A stretch of 51,513 nt of DNA, taken from contig CAYZHV010000003.1 of assembly GCA_964478055.1 (NCBI GenBank), positions 1 to 51,513 on the forward strand. Direction: 5' to 3'. The DNA is from CAYZHV01 sp964478055. GTDB taxonomy: Bacteria; Spirochaetota; Spirochaetia; DSM-27196; Alkalispirochaetaceae. The notes below the pieces were generated by a model that saw only the letters and a list, made by a program, of their open reading frames with translations, did not search any database and was not told the origin of the DNA. Position 1 is the stretch's first letter. Every line of letters starts with the position of its first letter. A program made the position numbers and the translations under genes. Positions 32,247 through 40,073 of this stretch are shown here, in pieces.

Positions 32247-32770
32247 TACTCCTCCTCGATGAGCGCCACCGCCCGAACCGGGGAGCCGTCGCCATCCCGC
32301 AGAGGGAGAGGAAGACCAAAAAAGGTGAACCGCCGGTCTCGGGGCAGCCGTTCCAGGTTGACCAGGCCCGTATATGTGACAACTCCTGCCCTCAGGAGCT
32401 CTCGCTCGAGCTTTTCATCCATGGCGCCACCTACGAAGCGAGGTCGGGCGGCGAGGATCTCCTCGAGGTTTCCGAGCCCGATCTCCCCGAGAAAGAGGAG
32501 GCCGATTCCTTCAGGGAACTCTTCTCCTGCCTTCGTGAGAACCGCCTCTCCAAAGAAGCGGTCCGGCGGCAGGTCCGAGAGAGTGAGCCCGTCCGGGTCC
32601 ATATGGCTAGACGCGTCCACATGGGTGCCGGTGTGGGAGCCGAAGGTGATTCGCCTGAGAAGCCACCCGTGGGTGCCGTAACTGTGATCAACGGTGATTC
32701 GCACCTCCGGATCTCCGGGGTAGACCTCCATCCCTGCGTAGATCGGTTGTGAGAGGTCCAGGACAAACAT
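32246..32770 (-). CDS. Cyclase-family metal-dependent hydrolase (KynB-like)
   Basis: 174 residues, slightly shorter than the usual 200 or so. Motifs of the cyclase/kynurenine formamidase family are present: VLDLSQPIYAGMEVYPGDP at the start, then SHTGTHVDASSHMDPDG, whose His and Asp bind the divalent metals, and a C-terminal FFGLPLPLRDGDGSPVRA. The substrate is probably an amide or lactone, but cannot be named. It begins directly after the stop of the preceding small gene (TGA then ATG) and overlaps the regulator start. Confidence 0.85.
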   Translation of the reverse strand: MFVLDLSQPIYAGMEVYPGDPEVRITVDHSYGTHGWLLRRITFGSHTGTHVDASSHMDPDGLTLSDLPPDRFFGEAVLTKAGEEFPEGIGLLFLGEIGLGNLEEILAARPRFVGGAMDEKLERELLRAGVVTYTGLVNLERLPRDRRFTFFGLPLPLRDGDGSPVRAVALIEEE

Positions 32771-33139
32771 TCAGGAACGGTGCTCCCTGAGCTTCTGGGT
32801 GACAAAGGAGACCAGGGCGGGATCGATCTCCTTCGCGTGGCCCACGAAGACTGCGTTTATTCGCTTGAAATCGATGTTGCCCTCTGCCGCCAGTGTGGGC
32901 GACATTTTTGCGGAGTACGGGCTCTCTCCGGAGTCCACCTGGTGATGAGTAAATCCTCCCTCAGGGCGCCAGGTGAGGGCGTGCTCGAGAACCTGCTTGT
33001 CATAGCAGAGCTGGAAGCCCTGGATCTCCTGCTGCTCCTCGCTCTCATACCAGACAATGAGATCGAGGTCTTCGTCGGTGAACCAGCGCCGATACCCCTC
33101 TCCTGGGACCTGTCGGACCGGGCGAATTTCCGAAAGCAT
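32771..33139 (-). CDS. Uncharacterised small protein (122 aa)
   Basis: Soluble, acidic, no signal peptide or membrane helix, family not recognised. The sequence has aromatic-rich strands (RRWFTDEDLDLIVWYESEEQ and FQLCYDKQVLEHALTW) and a His pair (FTHHQVDSG), with a C-terminal helix. First gene of the unit with the cyclase and AraC-GyrI regulator, so possibly in the same pathway. A TAGAAT box ends 6 bases before ATG 33139. Confidence 0.7.
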   Translation of the reverse strand: MLSEIRPVRQVPGEGYRRWFTDEDLDLIVWYESEEQQEIQGFQLCYDKQVLEHALTWRPEGGFTHHQVDSGESPYSAKMSPTLAAEGNIDFKRINAVFVGHAKEIDPALVSFVTQKLREHRS

Positions 33140-33145
33140 CTTTCT

Positions 33146-33151
33146 ATTCTA
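33146..33151 (-). promoter_or_regulatory. Candidate -10 box (TAGAAT) for the three-gene cyclase/AraC unit
   Basis: TAGAAT on the minus strand ends 6 bases before ATG 33139; the intervening AGAAAG is at best a poor ribosome site. No clear -35. Confidence 0.35.
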
Positions 33152-33209
33152 ATTCACCCTCTCTCGCTACGCCACGGTCCCCGGCTTTTCGCTCCCGGGC
33201 CGACGGGAG

Positions 33210-33215
33210 TACGCT
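33210..33215 (+). promoter_or_regulatory. Candidate -10 box (TACGCT) for arfB
   Basis: TACGCT ends 6 bases before ATG 33222. A TATAGA at 33215-33220 overlaps but is too close to the start. No clear -35 and no ribosome site. Confidence 0.3.
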
Positions 33216-33221
33216 ATAGAA

Positions 33222-33632
33222 ATGGATGAAGCTGCCCTCTTCGACTCTCTACTGCGAGCTGCCACCTATGAGTTTGCCCGCTCCGGCGGCCCCGGGGGAC
33301 AAAACGTCAATAAGCTCAACACAAAGGTCGTGCTCCGGGTGCCGGTCGAGGAGCTCTCCCTCTCGGAAGAGGAGAAGCAGCGAGTCCTCCGCCGTCTCTC
33401 GAATCGCCTCAACCGGGAGGGGGAGCTCGTCATCCACTCCTCCGAGACCCGGAGCCAGACAGCCAATCGGGACCGGGCGGAAGCTCGCGCCTTCGCGCTA
33501 CTCCGGGATGCGGCCACACCGCAGAAGAAGCGCCGGAAAACCCGACCGAGCAAAGCGGCCCGGGAGCGCAGAATCGAGGAGAAGAAGCGACGGGGACAGA
33601 AAAAGCGGATGCGCCGGGACCCGGAGCTCTAA
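33222..33632 (+). CDS. arfB: Alternative ribosome-rescue factor ArfB (YaeJ family)
   Basis: 136 residues; hydrolyses peptidyl-tRNA on ribosomes stalled without a stop codon. The catalytic GGQ lies at residues 25-27 in SGGPGGQNVNKLNTKVVLR, and the C-terminal tail is long and highly basic (PQKKRRKTRPSKAARERRIE), which in this family threads into the empty mRNA channel. Lacks the codon-recognition domains of RF1/RF2. The gene is alone, with no ribosome site. Confidence 0.93.
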   Translation: MDEAALFDSLLRAATYEFARSGGPGGQNVNKLNTKVVLRVPVEELSLSEEEKQRVLRRLSNRLNREGELVIHSSETRSQTANRDRAEARAFALLRDAATPQKKRRKTRPSKAARERRIEEKKRRGQKKRMRRDPEL

Positions 33633-33657
33633 GCCCGCAACCCAAAGGCAGCGCGGC

Positions 33658-34119
33658 TCAGCCCATGACCTGGTTAATACTCGTAGCCGTGGCAACGAGC
33701 TTGCCCCGGCTGTTCTCAACTCGCCCGCTCATGGTGAGGACCGTTCGTCCCCGGGAGACCACCTCCGCCTCAACAATTAGGTACTCCTCGGTCACTGGCA
33801 CGGGGCGCAGAAAGGTGGTTGCCAGGTTCAGGGTAACTGCCGGCCGCCCGGCGGCGAGGTAGGAGAGGGGTCCGAAGGTATCGTCCAGGAGGGTGGTGAT
33901 GTAGCCCCCCTGCAGAAAACCGGCGGGGTTCGAGTACTCCTCGGGAACGGGAAAGGCCGAACGAAGGAGTCTTCGGTGCTCGTAGGCGATTATCTTTCCA
34001 CCGGCGGTGAGAAAGGATGGGGAGGGGATCGTCATTGGCTCCTCACTCTCAAAGGAGCTCGCAGCGAAGACCTCTTCACCTAGGTCGGGCATATTCTCGA
34101 AGCGCGTCTCTCCGTCCAT
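33658..34119 (-). CDS. PaaI-type hotdog-fold thioesterase
   Basis: 153 residues. The hotdog helix and active-site region reads NPAGFLQGGYITTLLDDTFG, followed by VTLNLATTFLRPVPVTEEYL, the pattern of PaaI/YbgC-like acyl-CoA thioesterases; the Asp of LLDD is the likely catalytic acid. The substrate would be a small or medium acyl-CoA. Its own TACACT box ends 6 bases before ATG 34119, 32 bp after the cupin gene. Confidence 0.85.
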   Translation of the reverse strand: MDGETRFENMPDLGEEVFAASSFESEEPMTIPSPSFLTAGGKIIAYEHRRLLRSAFPVPEEYSNPAGFLQGGYITTLLDDTFGPLSYLAAGRPAVTLNLATTFLRPVPVTEEYLIVEAEVVSRGRTVLTMSGRVENSRGKLVATATSINQVMG

Positions 34120-34125
34120 GGAGGC

Positions 34126-34131
34126 AGTGTA
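34126..34131 (-). promoter_or_regulatory. Candidate -10 box (TACACT) for the thioesterase gene
   Basis: TACACT on the minus strand ends 6 bases before ATG 34119, with no ribosome site (GCCTCC lies between). No clear -35. Confidence 0.35.
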
Positions 34132-34151
34132 GCGCTCCGGGCCGCCGAGGG

Positions 34152-34868
34152 CTACATCTCCGGATACTTTGGCGGTTCCTCCGGGGTCTCCATGTTGCCC
34201 TTGTACCAGCTCGGCTCAAAGATGTCGTCTCGCCATATGTAGAAAAGCAAGGGGCCCCGATCACCGGCGAGCATCTCATGTGGCTGGTTAGTTGCGTGGT
34301 ACACCAACTCCCCAGCCCTCTTGAGCTGCCAGGGGCTCTCAGAATCCCAACGAAACGAAATGTCCCCGCCAACCACCAGATAGAGCTCCTGTGCGGCGTG
34401 GGCGTGTAGTGGATAGTGGACACCCGCCCCCATTACAAAAGCCCCGAGTTTCATGCGGCGGCTCTGAAGGACCGCTCCAGGACCAATGAGTAGCATGGCA
34501 CCAATCTCATCAACGAAGTCACGAGACCAGAGGTCTCGTTGGTAAAAGGAGCTCCAGGGCAGTTTCGCCCTCATGGCCCGAATCGACCGAATCAGGCCCG
34601 CCGGAGCCTTTGCGTCCGATTCCGCAGCGGTCAGAGCCGCTTCGAGATGCTTTGCCCCCGGCGGCCCCCGGTCTTCGGGGTCGGCAAAGCTGAGAGAACT
34701 CGTTTGCGTGCTGCTGAGTTTGAGTCGCTCTTCGACCAGAAGCTCAACAAAGCTGTCGAGGTAGCCCCGATTGGGATGGTGTTCCAGAGCCTGACGGTAG
34801 AAAAGCTCCCCTTCGTTGAGGAGAGTCGCGAACCTCAGGTGCGCCTCTCGATCATCCTTTCCGCTCAT
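34152..34868 (-). CDS. Cupin of the dimethylsulfoniopropionate (DMSP) lyase family (DddL/DddQ-like)
   Basis: 238 residues, the size of DddL-type lyases, which cleave DMSP to dimethyl sulfide and acrylate. The C-terminal cupin carries the metal site HYPLHAHAAQELYLVVGG: His155, His157 and Glu161, with catalytic Tyr163, and the second cupin motif ELVYHATNQPHEML gives His197. An IWRDDI stretch follows, as in this family. The N-terminal helical half (about 1-125) also matches its usual layout. GGAG lies upstream of ATG 34868, which overlaps the HD gene end by 17 bp. Alternative: a cupin acting on another substrate. Confidence 0.7.
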   Translation of the reverse strand: MSGKDDREAHLRFATLLNEGELFYRQALEHHPNRGYLDSFVELLVEERLKLSSTQTSSLSFADPEDRGPPGAKHLEAALTAAESDAKAPAGLIRSIRAMRAKLPWSSFYQRDLWSRDFVDEIGAMLLIGPGAVLQSRRMKLGAFVMGAGVHYPLHAHAAQELYLVVGGDISFRWDSESPWQLKRAGELVYHATNQPHEMLAGDRGPLLFYIWRDDIFEPSWYKGNMETPEEPPKYPEM

Positions 34869-35415
34869 CGGCGCGCTCCTCGGTTGCGATATCCAGCTCC
34901 CGTCGGATAGCCGCCAGGAGAGAGAAGGCGTCTGACAGACCCGCCCCGTAGGCGAGATTGAACTCGTAGTCGAACTCCTCAGGGTTCGAGCCCTGATTGT
35001 GCTGGATTATCGTCTCCAGCTTATCCAGGGCCTTGGCCATCCGAGCCTCATCGGTGTCGGCGCGGTTGTACTCTTCCCAGAGGTCGACAATCTCCCCCCG
35101 GGCGGGACTCTCGAGCTCCGCGAGCACCTGTCGCAGAGACGCCTCTTCCCGCTGAAGTTTTTCCTCGGGAGTCGCGTTCTCGAACTTCGCGGAGACGTCA
35201 CCGTCGATCGCCTCACCGAGGTCGTGAACTAGGAGCATTCGGACCACCCGACTCATGTCCACCGTGGGAAACTCCGGCTCGAGAGCAAGCGCGAACATGG
35301 CAACCCGCCAGGAGTGCTCGGCGATGCTCTCCCGGCGGCCGGTGGAGGTCCAGGCGTGGCGAGTCTCGTTTTTCAGCCGCTCCAACCCCTCCATAAAGGA
35401 GACGAGGGAGCGGGC
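34852..35415 (-). CDS. HD-domain hydrolase (YfbR-like 5'-nucleotidase relative), N-terminus lost in assembly gap
   Basis: At least 187 residues visible. HD-domain metal ligands: His in SIAEHSWRVAMFALAL, the HD pair in VVRMLLVHDLGEAIDGD, and a later Asp in AKALDKLETIIQHNQ. The family hydrolyses deoxynucleotides or related phosphates. The 5' end is cut by 100 N; only a few residues may be missing because SLVSFMEGLERLKNETRHAW resembles the family start. The continuous frame into the next gene across the gap is artificial. Confidence 0.82.
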   Translation of the reverse strand, partial: ARSLVSFMEGLERLKNETRHAWTSTGRRESIAEHSWRVAMFALALEPEFPTVDMSRVVRMLLVHDLGEAIDGDVSAKFENATPEEKLQREEASLRQVLAELESPARGEIVDLWEEYNRADTDEARMAKALDKLETIIQHNQGSNPEEFDYEFNLAYGAGLSDAFSLLAAIRRELDIATEERADERKG

Positions 35416-35515
35416 NNNNNNNNNNNNNNNNNNNNNNNNNNNNNNNNNNNNNNNNNNNNNNNNNNNNNNNNNNNNNNNNNNNNNNNNNNNNNNNNNNNNN
35501 NNNNNNNNNNNNNNN
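35416..35515. other. Assembly gap of 100 N
   Basis: Exactly 100 undetermined bases, the conventional placeholder for a scaffold join of unknown length. It separates a FecR-domain protein from an HD hydrolase; their joint open frame has no biological meaning. Unknown genes could be missing here. Confidence 0.99.
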
Positions 35516-36117
35516 CGCCCCTTCCACTCGAAGACCTCTCCCGGCGGCTGCCCGGCGGATACTTCCACCGCCTGCGCTTCGGAGAGCTCCACGCTCTCCC
35601 CGCCGGAGGTTACCTCCACGAGGCCGGTCTCCACGAGAAAGAGGGTTGCCCCGTCGCTTCCGGAGTAGACGGTAAGCTCGGTGCCCCGAATACCCGCCAC
35701 GACCGCTGCGGAACCAACCCGGGGCTCTCGCCCTGCAAGGCGGTTAAAGCGGTAGCTCACGGAGCCCACGGCGTTTGTCATCACGCTTCGCCTTTGGCCG
35801 CCCTCTTCCACTTCTCGGAGGGTAAAGACCGTGTCCGGTTCCACCCGTATGGAGGTTCCTTCGCCCTGTTCGAGCTCCACGAAGTCACGACGACCGGTAA
35901 CGACACTGTCCCCCTGCTCGAGTCGGTCACCAAAGTCCAGCTCATAGGTCTGTCCCGAGGCGGCCCGCAACTCCGGGAACCCCTCGAGATAGCTAACCTC
36001 GGTCTCCTGAGCGAAGAGCGCCGGGACCAGCAATAGCGCGAGGCCCACGAACAGCAGGGACTTTGCGGCAGCGCCGAGGCCCTTAGGGGCTCCGGCGTGA
36101 GTTCTCGTTCTCTTCAT
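35516..36117 (-). CDS. Exported FecR-domain protein, C-terminus lost in assembly gap
   Basis: About 200 residues visible from ATG 36117. A basic, hydrophobic signal peptide (SLLFVGLALLLVPALFAQ) precedes a FecR-type beta domain: GDRLEQGDSVVTGRRDFVEL, SIRVEPDTVFTLREV, VVAGIRGTELTVYSG and LVEVTSGGESVELSEAQAVEV. Proteins of this kind in spirochaetes are periplasmic and of unknown role, sometimes with large C-terminal repeats. The start overlaps the preceding lipoprotein stop by one base. Confidence 0.8.
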
Positions 36118-36566
36118 CACATTGGCCCCCTCATTCCATAGAGCTGTGGCGCCCCGGAGACCTTTCCCCCGGTTAGAAGGAGAAACTCCCCGTGGTCGGT
36201 ATCCACCGTCACAAGCGCCGCCCCTTCCGGCAGGTACTTCTGAAAGTACACTTCCACATCCATGGACTCACCGAACCGGCGATAGCTCTGGCCGGTGACC
36301 TCTTCCACCGACTCGATATCATAGTCGGCAAAGGTAAAGCCAACCTCTCGGAGGTTGCTCCACATGGTCTCGATATCTCGATCCAGGATGATGATCTCCC
36401 GGTCCAGGAGAAATGGTGACCCCGTAGCCGGGAGCACTTCTTCCACCGTACCCTCGTTGAGGGTGTCCAGAAGCCGTTCTATCCGCGGCTCTCGTTGCGC
36501 CACCGGAACGGTCGCGCAGGACGCCATGAGCAACGCCACGACGCCGAAAAGGAGGAGTTTCTTCAT
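36117..36566 (-). CDS. Uncharacterised lipoprotein
   Basis: 149 residues. Lipobox LMASC (Cys17). The mature part has no family I recognise; it contains LLDREIIILDRDIETMWSNL and a strand-rich C-terminal half. Translationally coupled to the FecR protein, which suggests a shared envelope function. It has the best leaderless-type promoter of this region, 7 bases before ATG 36566. Confidence 0.75.
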   Translation of the reverse strand: MKKLLLFGVVALLMASCATVPVAQREPRIERLLDTLNEGTVEEVLPATGSPFLLDREIIILDRDIETMWSNLREVGFTFADYDIESVEEVTGQSYRRFGESMDVEVYFQKYLPEGAALVTVDTDHGEFLLLTGGKVSGAPQLYGMRGPM

Positions 36567-36573
36567 ATCGTTA

Positions 36574-36602
36574 AGGATAGTGCGTTGTTACCGCGCTTTC
36601 AA
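36574..36602 (-). promoter_or_regulatory. Promoter of the lipoprotein/FecR unit, leaderless geometry
   Basis: Minus strand: TTGAAA (36602-36597), 17-bp spacer, TATCCT (36579-36574), seven bases, ATG 36566. Five of six -35 bases match the consensus and no ribosome site is present. Confidence 0.7.
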
Positions 36603-36607
36603 CGAAT

Positions 36608-37405
36608 CTAGTACGCATGAAGGGTAGAGTAGAGCCAGTTTACGCCAAAGAGCGTAAAGAGCATCGCCAGATACCCCGCCACCGAGGCCACCGCGGTAAT
36701 CTTCCTCGACCGCTTGCGTACAAATCGAAGATGCAAATAGAGGGAGTAAATGAGCCAGGTTATGAGGGACCAGGTCTCCTTTGGGTCCCATCCCCAGTAG
36801 CGCCCCCAGGTCTGGTACGCCCAGATCGCTCCGAAGATGAGCGCCCCGAGGGTAAAAAGCACGTAACCGAAGGCGATCGAGACGTAGGTAATACGATCGA
36901 ATCGCTCCTTCCGTGAATCCTTGCGGGTAGCGAGAAAGAGAATGGAGGAGACGAAGGCCACCGTAAAGAACGCCTCCCCGAGAAAGGCGAGGCCGATGTG
37001 CACCACCATCCAGGCTGAGCGGAGAGCCGGAACCGGGGGCGTCACCGCATAGGGTACGAGGGGCGAAGAGGAGATTAGTAAGAGAAGAAGGGCCAGCAAG
37101 TCCGAAAGCACCGAGGGCCCCCGGGAGGCGCGGATCCGCGGAACAAGCTGCACTACCAGTAAAATCGCAAGGGCGAAAAGAACCAGAGACTCGTACTGAG
37201 CCGTAATAGCGGGAAAACCGCGGCGGATCGACAGCAGCAGGAGATGAAGTAGGAGAAAACCCGCCGCGCCGATGCGGAGCGCCCCGGTGAGAATAAGAGA
37301 CTCCCGGGAGCGCAGGTCCTGCAGGATAATCCAGAGCTGTCGGATCAAATGAAAAGCGAGGATAACCATCGCCAGAGCGGCGGCGCCGCTTTCAATCAGT
37401 GTCAT
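36608..37405 (-). CDS. ccsA: Cytochrome c biogenesis protein CcsA (System II)
   Basis: 265 residues, about eight membrane helices. The heme-handling WWD motif is WGRYWGWDPKETWSLITWLI, and flanking His residues (VVHIGLAFLGEAFF and YLHLR) match the external heme ligands. It works with ResB to deliver and attach heme to apocytochromes c outside the cytoplasm. Start overlaps the ResB stop by one base. No CXXCH cytochrome is encoded in this window. Confidence 0.93.
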   Translation of the reverse strand: MTLIESGAAALAMVILAFHLIRQLWIILQDLRSRESLILTGALRIGAAGFLLLHLLLLSIRRGFPAITAQYESLVLFALAILLVVQLVPRIRASRGPSVLSDLLALLLLLISSSPLVPYAVTPPVPALRSAWMVVHIGLAFLGEAFFTVAFVSSILFLATRKDSRKERFDRITYVSIAFGYVLFTLGALIFGAIWAYQTWGRYWGWDPKETWSLITWLIYSLYLHLRFVRKRSRKITAVASVAGYLAMLFTLFGVNWLYSTLHAY

Positions 37406-38244
37406 TACAACCGTTCCTCACCGATTTTGCGTATCACATAGAGAATGAGTCCCGCAATGAGCACCAGGGCTCCGGCGAGAGCCACCGGAGCGCCAGGATC
37501 ATAGACCACCTGGATCCCGCTTCGTACTCGTTGCTCCGAGCCGATGACTCCGAGCTCCGCCACGCTCATTCCTTCCTCGATTGCGATGGTGCCTTGCCGT
37601 TTGGACTCGTCAAACCGTGCAAATCGAAGTCCGAGCTCCGCCTGCGGCGCCTCTTCGAGAATGATCACCGTCTCCCCTGCGGCGAACCCTTCTCCAGGTG
37701 CCATCGTGTACCGCCGGCCCGTATCATCTTCGAGAATGAGGACTCTCGCTTCCTCCCAACTCTGCTGAAGCAGACGCACCGGTCCGACCTTGACCGGGCT
37801 ATTCACTGCCAGCCGCTCTCGACCGATTAGCTCACCTTCCCGTCGGATCTCCAGCATGGACTCCCAGTTCTCCCGGGTCCGCTCGCTGGATATCAGCTCG
37901 ACCTCCCATTGCTCACGGAGGGTCATGCTCTCTCCCACATCCAGGACCACCTGCTCTTCCCGAGCCGCGAGAAGGGTAAGCAACCCGCCCATGAGGAGCA
38001 CCAAGACTCCTAGGTGAATCACATCGTGGGCGTACCCCGTAAAGGGCCGTATCGGCCGGGTAACCAGGGAATTGATGGTACAGGTGAGCAGGGAAAGAGC
38101 AAAAAGGCCGGCGGGAGCGAGAAAGTAGGGAGACTCAAAGAAGCCGGGCCAGTCGAAAAAGGTCGCCGCCCCAGTGAGAACTGCCGCAATGACAAACATC
38201 GAGGCGGCAAACCGAACAGAGGAGAGAACCCTAATCAGAACCAC
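37405..38244 (-). CDS. resB: Cytochrome c biogenesis protein ResB (System II), short form
   Basis: 279 residues, shorter than the 400-550 of many ResB/Ccs1 proteins. Three N-terminal helices (ASMFVIAAVLTGAATFF, LAPAGLFALSLLTCTINSL, HDVIHLGVLVLLMGGLLTLL) precede an extracytoplasmic beta domain and a final helix. The start opens LIRVLSSVRFAASMFV, a ResB hallmark. GTG 38244 directly follows the stop of the EAL-GGDEF gene and CcsA is coupled downstream. Confidence 0.88.
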   Translation of the reverse strand: MVLIRVLSSVRFAASMFVIAAVLTGAATFFDWPGFFESPYFLAPAGLFALSLLTCTINSLVTRPIRPFTGYAHDVIHLGVLVLLMGGLLTLLAAREEQVVLDVGESMTLREQWEVELISSERTRENWESMLEIRREGELIGRERLAVNSPVKVGPVRLLQQSWEEARVLILEDDTGRRYTMAPGEGFAAGETVIILEEAPQAELGLRFARFDESKRQGTIAIEEGMSVAELGVIGSEQRVRSGIQVVYDPGAPVALAGALVLIAGLILYVIRKIGEERL

Positions 38245-40044
38245 TCACACCATGGTAACCGATAGTCCCTGGATTGCAAGACGCTCTTCTGACTCCTTTG
38301 CGGAGTGTTTGAGTTCCGCCAGGGTTCGGAGAATCGTTTCTTCCCCGAACTCCTTGGCGCCACCTTTGGGCAAGAGAAGCCCTCCCGCGCTAACGGTGAG
38401 GATCGGGAAGCTTCGCCGAACGCCACTGCGATCAACCGACTCAATACAACCGCTTGATCGCGCCTCTTCGTCGTAGAAGGCGAGAACGTTCTCTCTAAAA
38501 CTACTCTGCAGAAGCGGAATCGCCTTGGAAGCCTCCTCAGCGCTCTCTTCTCTGGCTTCTAGGGCGACGAAGAAGTCGTCGCCACCGATATGACCGACGA
38601 ACGCACCGGTACGCTGCGCAAACTCCTTGAGCATGTCCCCAAAGAGTTGGATTACACGGTCGCCGTGGCGAAAGCCGTAGAGATCGTTGAAAGGCTTGAA
38701 GTTGTCAAAGTCCAAGTACACGAGCAAGTAGGAGCGCTCATCAAAAGCGAGACGCTCCCCCACAAACTCCCGGATTACCGTATTCCCTGGCAACCGTGTC
38801 AGAGGATTCTCGTCTCGGGCGCGTTCGACCTCCCGCTCGTGGATCAGCTGCACCATAGTCCGTGAGTCGAGATAGCCTCGGTACTTTCCGTTCTGCGTGA
38901 GGAGTACTGCCTCTGCGTCAGGGTCGAGGGCGTAGAGTTCAACGATCGCCTCGAGGTTCGTCTCCAGAGAAGCCACGGGAACTCGGGTAACCACCGAGAC
39001 AATTTCATGTCGGTAGGCGGTATTCATAAGAAGAGAAATGCCAAAGGGAGAATATACCCAGTTCTTCATATCACGCTCCCGGAGAATGCCGATCGGCTCT
39101 CCGAGCCCATTGACCACGGGAAAGAAGTGGGCGCTCACGGATTGCCTGAACCGGTTGAGCACGCTCAGAACCGGAGCGTCGATTTCGAGAGGCTCAGTGT
39201 AGTTCATCCAACGAAGAATCCGCTCTCGGGTGTTCTCGTAACGCCGGCGATCCTCACGAACAAGACGTCGAACGGGCTCGTAACTTCCGGCAAGAAGAGA
39301 TCGGTCCTGCGTAGGTTTCTGTACGATATAGCCCTGGACAAAATCGCACCCCACCTCCCGGCAGGTGTAGAACTCATGAGCGCTTTCCACTCCTTCGGCA
39401 ATTACGAGAATGCCCATGGTGTGAGCCATCCGAACAAGGTTGGTTACGAAGAGCTTCTTCGTCTGGTCTTGATGAACCCCAGCGATAAAAAAACGATCGA
39501 TCTTGATCACATCCGGGTTCGCCTCGTAGAGGAGTTGCAGACCCGCGAATCCGGCGCCAAAATCGTCGATCGCAACGGTTATGCTGCGTTCCTGGAACCG
39601 CTTGAGATGCTGAAAGACCGCTTTGTCCGTGGGCAATTGGTCCTGCTCGGAGAGCTCGAGACAGAACCAGTTGTTTCGGTCCTCTACTTCCGCCAACTCA
39701 GGAAAGAGCAGCGTCTCCTCCCCTTCCAGTGCCGAGAAGACCCGGTTATCGACGTTGAAGAAAAGCTTGAGCTGCCGGGGAAATTTGGCCTCCGAGAAGA
39801 GTCCTTCCGCCTTTCCGCGCAGCTGACGATTGAGCCAGAGTAGCAGTCCATCCTCGAAGGCGCGGTCGAAAACTTCTCGGATCGAGGCAAACCCGGCTCG
39901 GTCCCAGCCGCGGAGCAGCGCCTCGAAACCGTAGGTCTCGCCGGTATGTATGTGCACGATGGGCTGGAAGGCAAAAGTGAGGCGGCCAAGGGTGTCTTCC
40001 CATTCCCGGGTCGGAACGCGCTGTTCCTCGTGGACCGTGCTCAT
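38245..40044 (-). CDS. EAL-CBS-GGDEF cyclic-di-GMP protein
   Basis: 599 residues. Order: EAL (about 15-260), CBS pair (about 285-405), GGDEF (about 410-585). The phosphodiesterase side has EALLRG, FFNVDN, LELSEQ, IDDFGAGFAGLQ, IKIDRFF and IAEGVES, all conserved, so c-di-GMP hydrolysis is likely. The cyclase side has the variant GGDDF (HIGGDDFFVALE) and a plausible upstream DFDNFKPFNDLYGF, so it may be active or regulatory. The CBS domains probably sense a nucleotide. The start lacks both a ribosome site and a clear -10. ResB follows directly. Confidence 0.92.
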   Translation of the reverse strand: MSTVHEEQRVPTREWEDTLGRLTFAFQPIVHIHTGETYGFEALLRGWDRAGFASIREVFDRAFEDGLLLWLNRQLRGKAEGLFSEAKFPRQLKLFFNVDNRVFSALEGEETLLFPELAEVEDRNNWFCLELSEQDQLPTDKAVFQHLKRFQERSITVAIDDFGAGFAGLQLLYEANPDVIKIDRFFIAGVHQDQTKKLFVTNLVRMAHTMGILVIAEGVESAHEFYTCREVGCDFVQGYIVQKPTQDRSLLAGSYEPVRRLVREDRRRYENTRERILRWMNYTEPLEIDAPVLSVLNRFRQSVSAHFFPVVNGLGEPIGILRERDMKNWVYSPFGISLLMNTAYRHEIVSVVTRVPVASLETNLEAIVELYALDPDAEAVLLTQNGKYRGYLDSRTMVQLIHEREVERARDENPLTRLPGNTVIREFVGERLAFDERSYLLVYLDFDNFKPFNDLYGFRHGDRVIQLFGDMLKEFAQRTGAFVGHIGGDDFFVALEAREESAEEASKAIPLLQSSFRENVLAFYDEEARSSGCIESVDRSGVRRSFPILTVSAGGLLLPKGGAKEFGEETILRTLAELKHSAKESEERLAIQGLSVTMV

Positions 40045-40073
40045 ACTGCATGGAAAAGTGTCGCAGAGAAGTG

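Noticed and set aside
34852..36117. FecR-HD fusion protein
   Set aside because: The frame is open only because 100 N translate as X; the two parts belong to unrelated families and the gap length is a placeholder.
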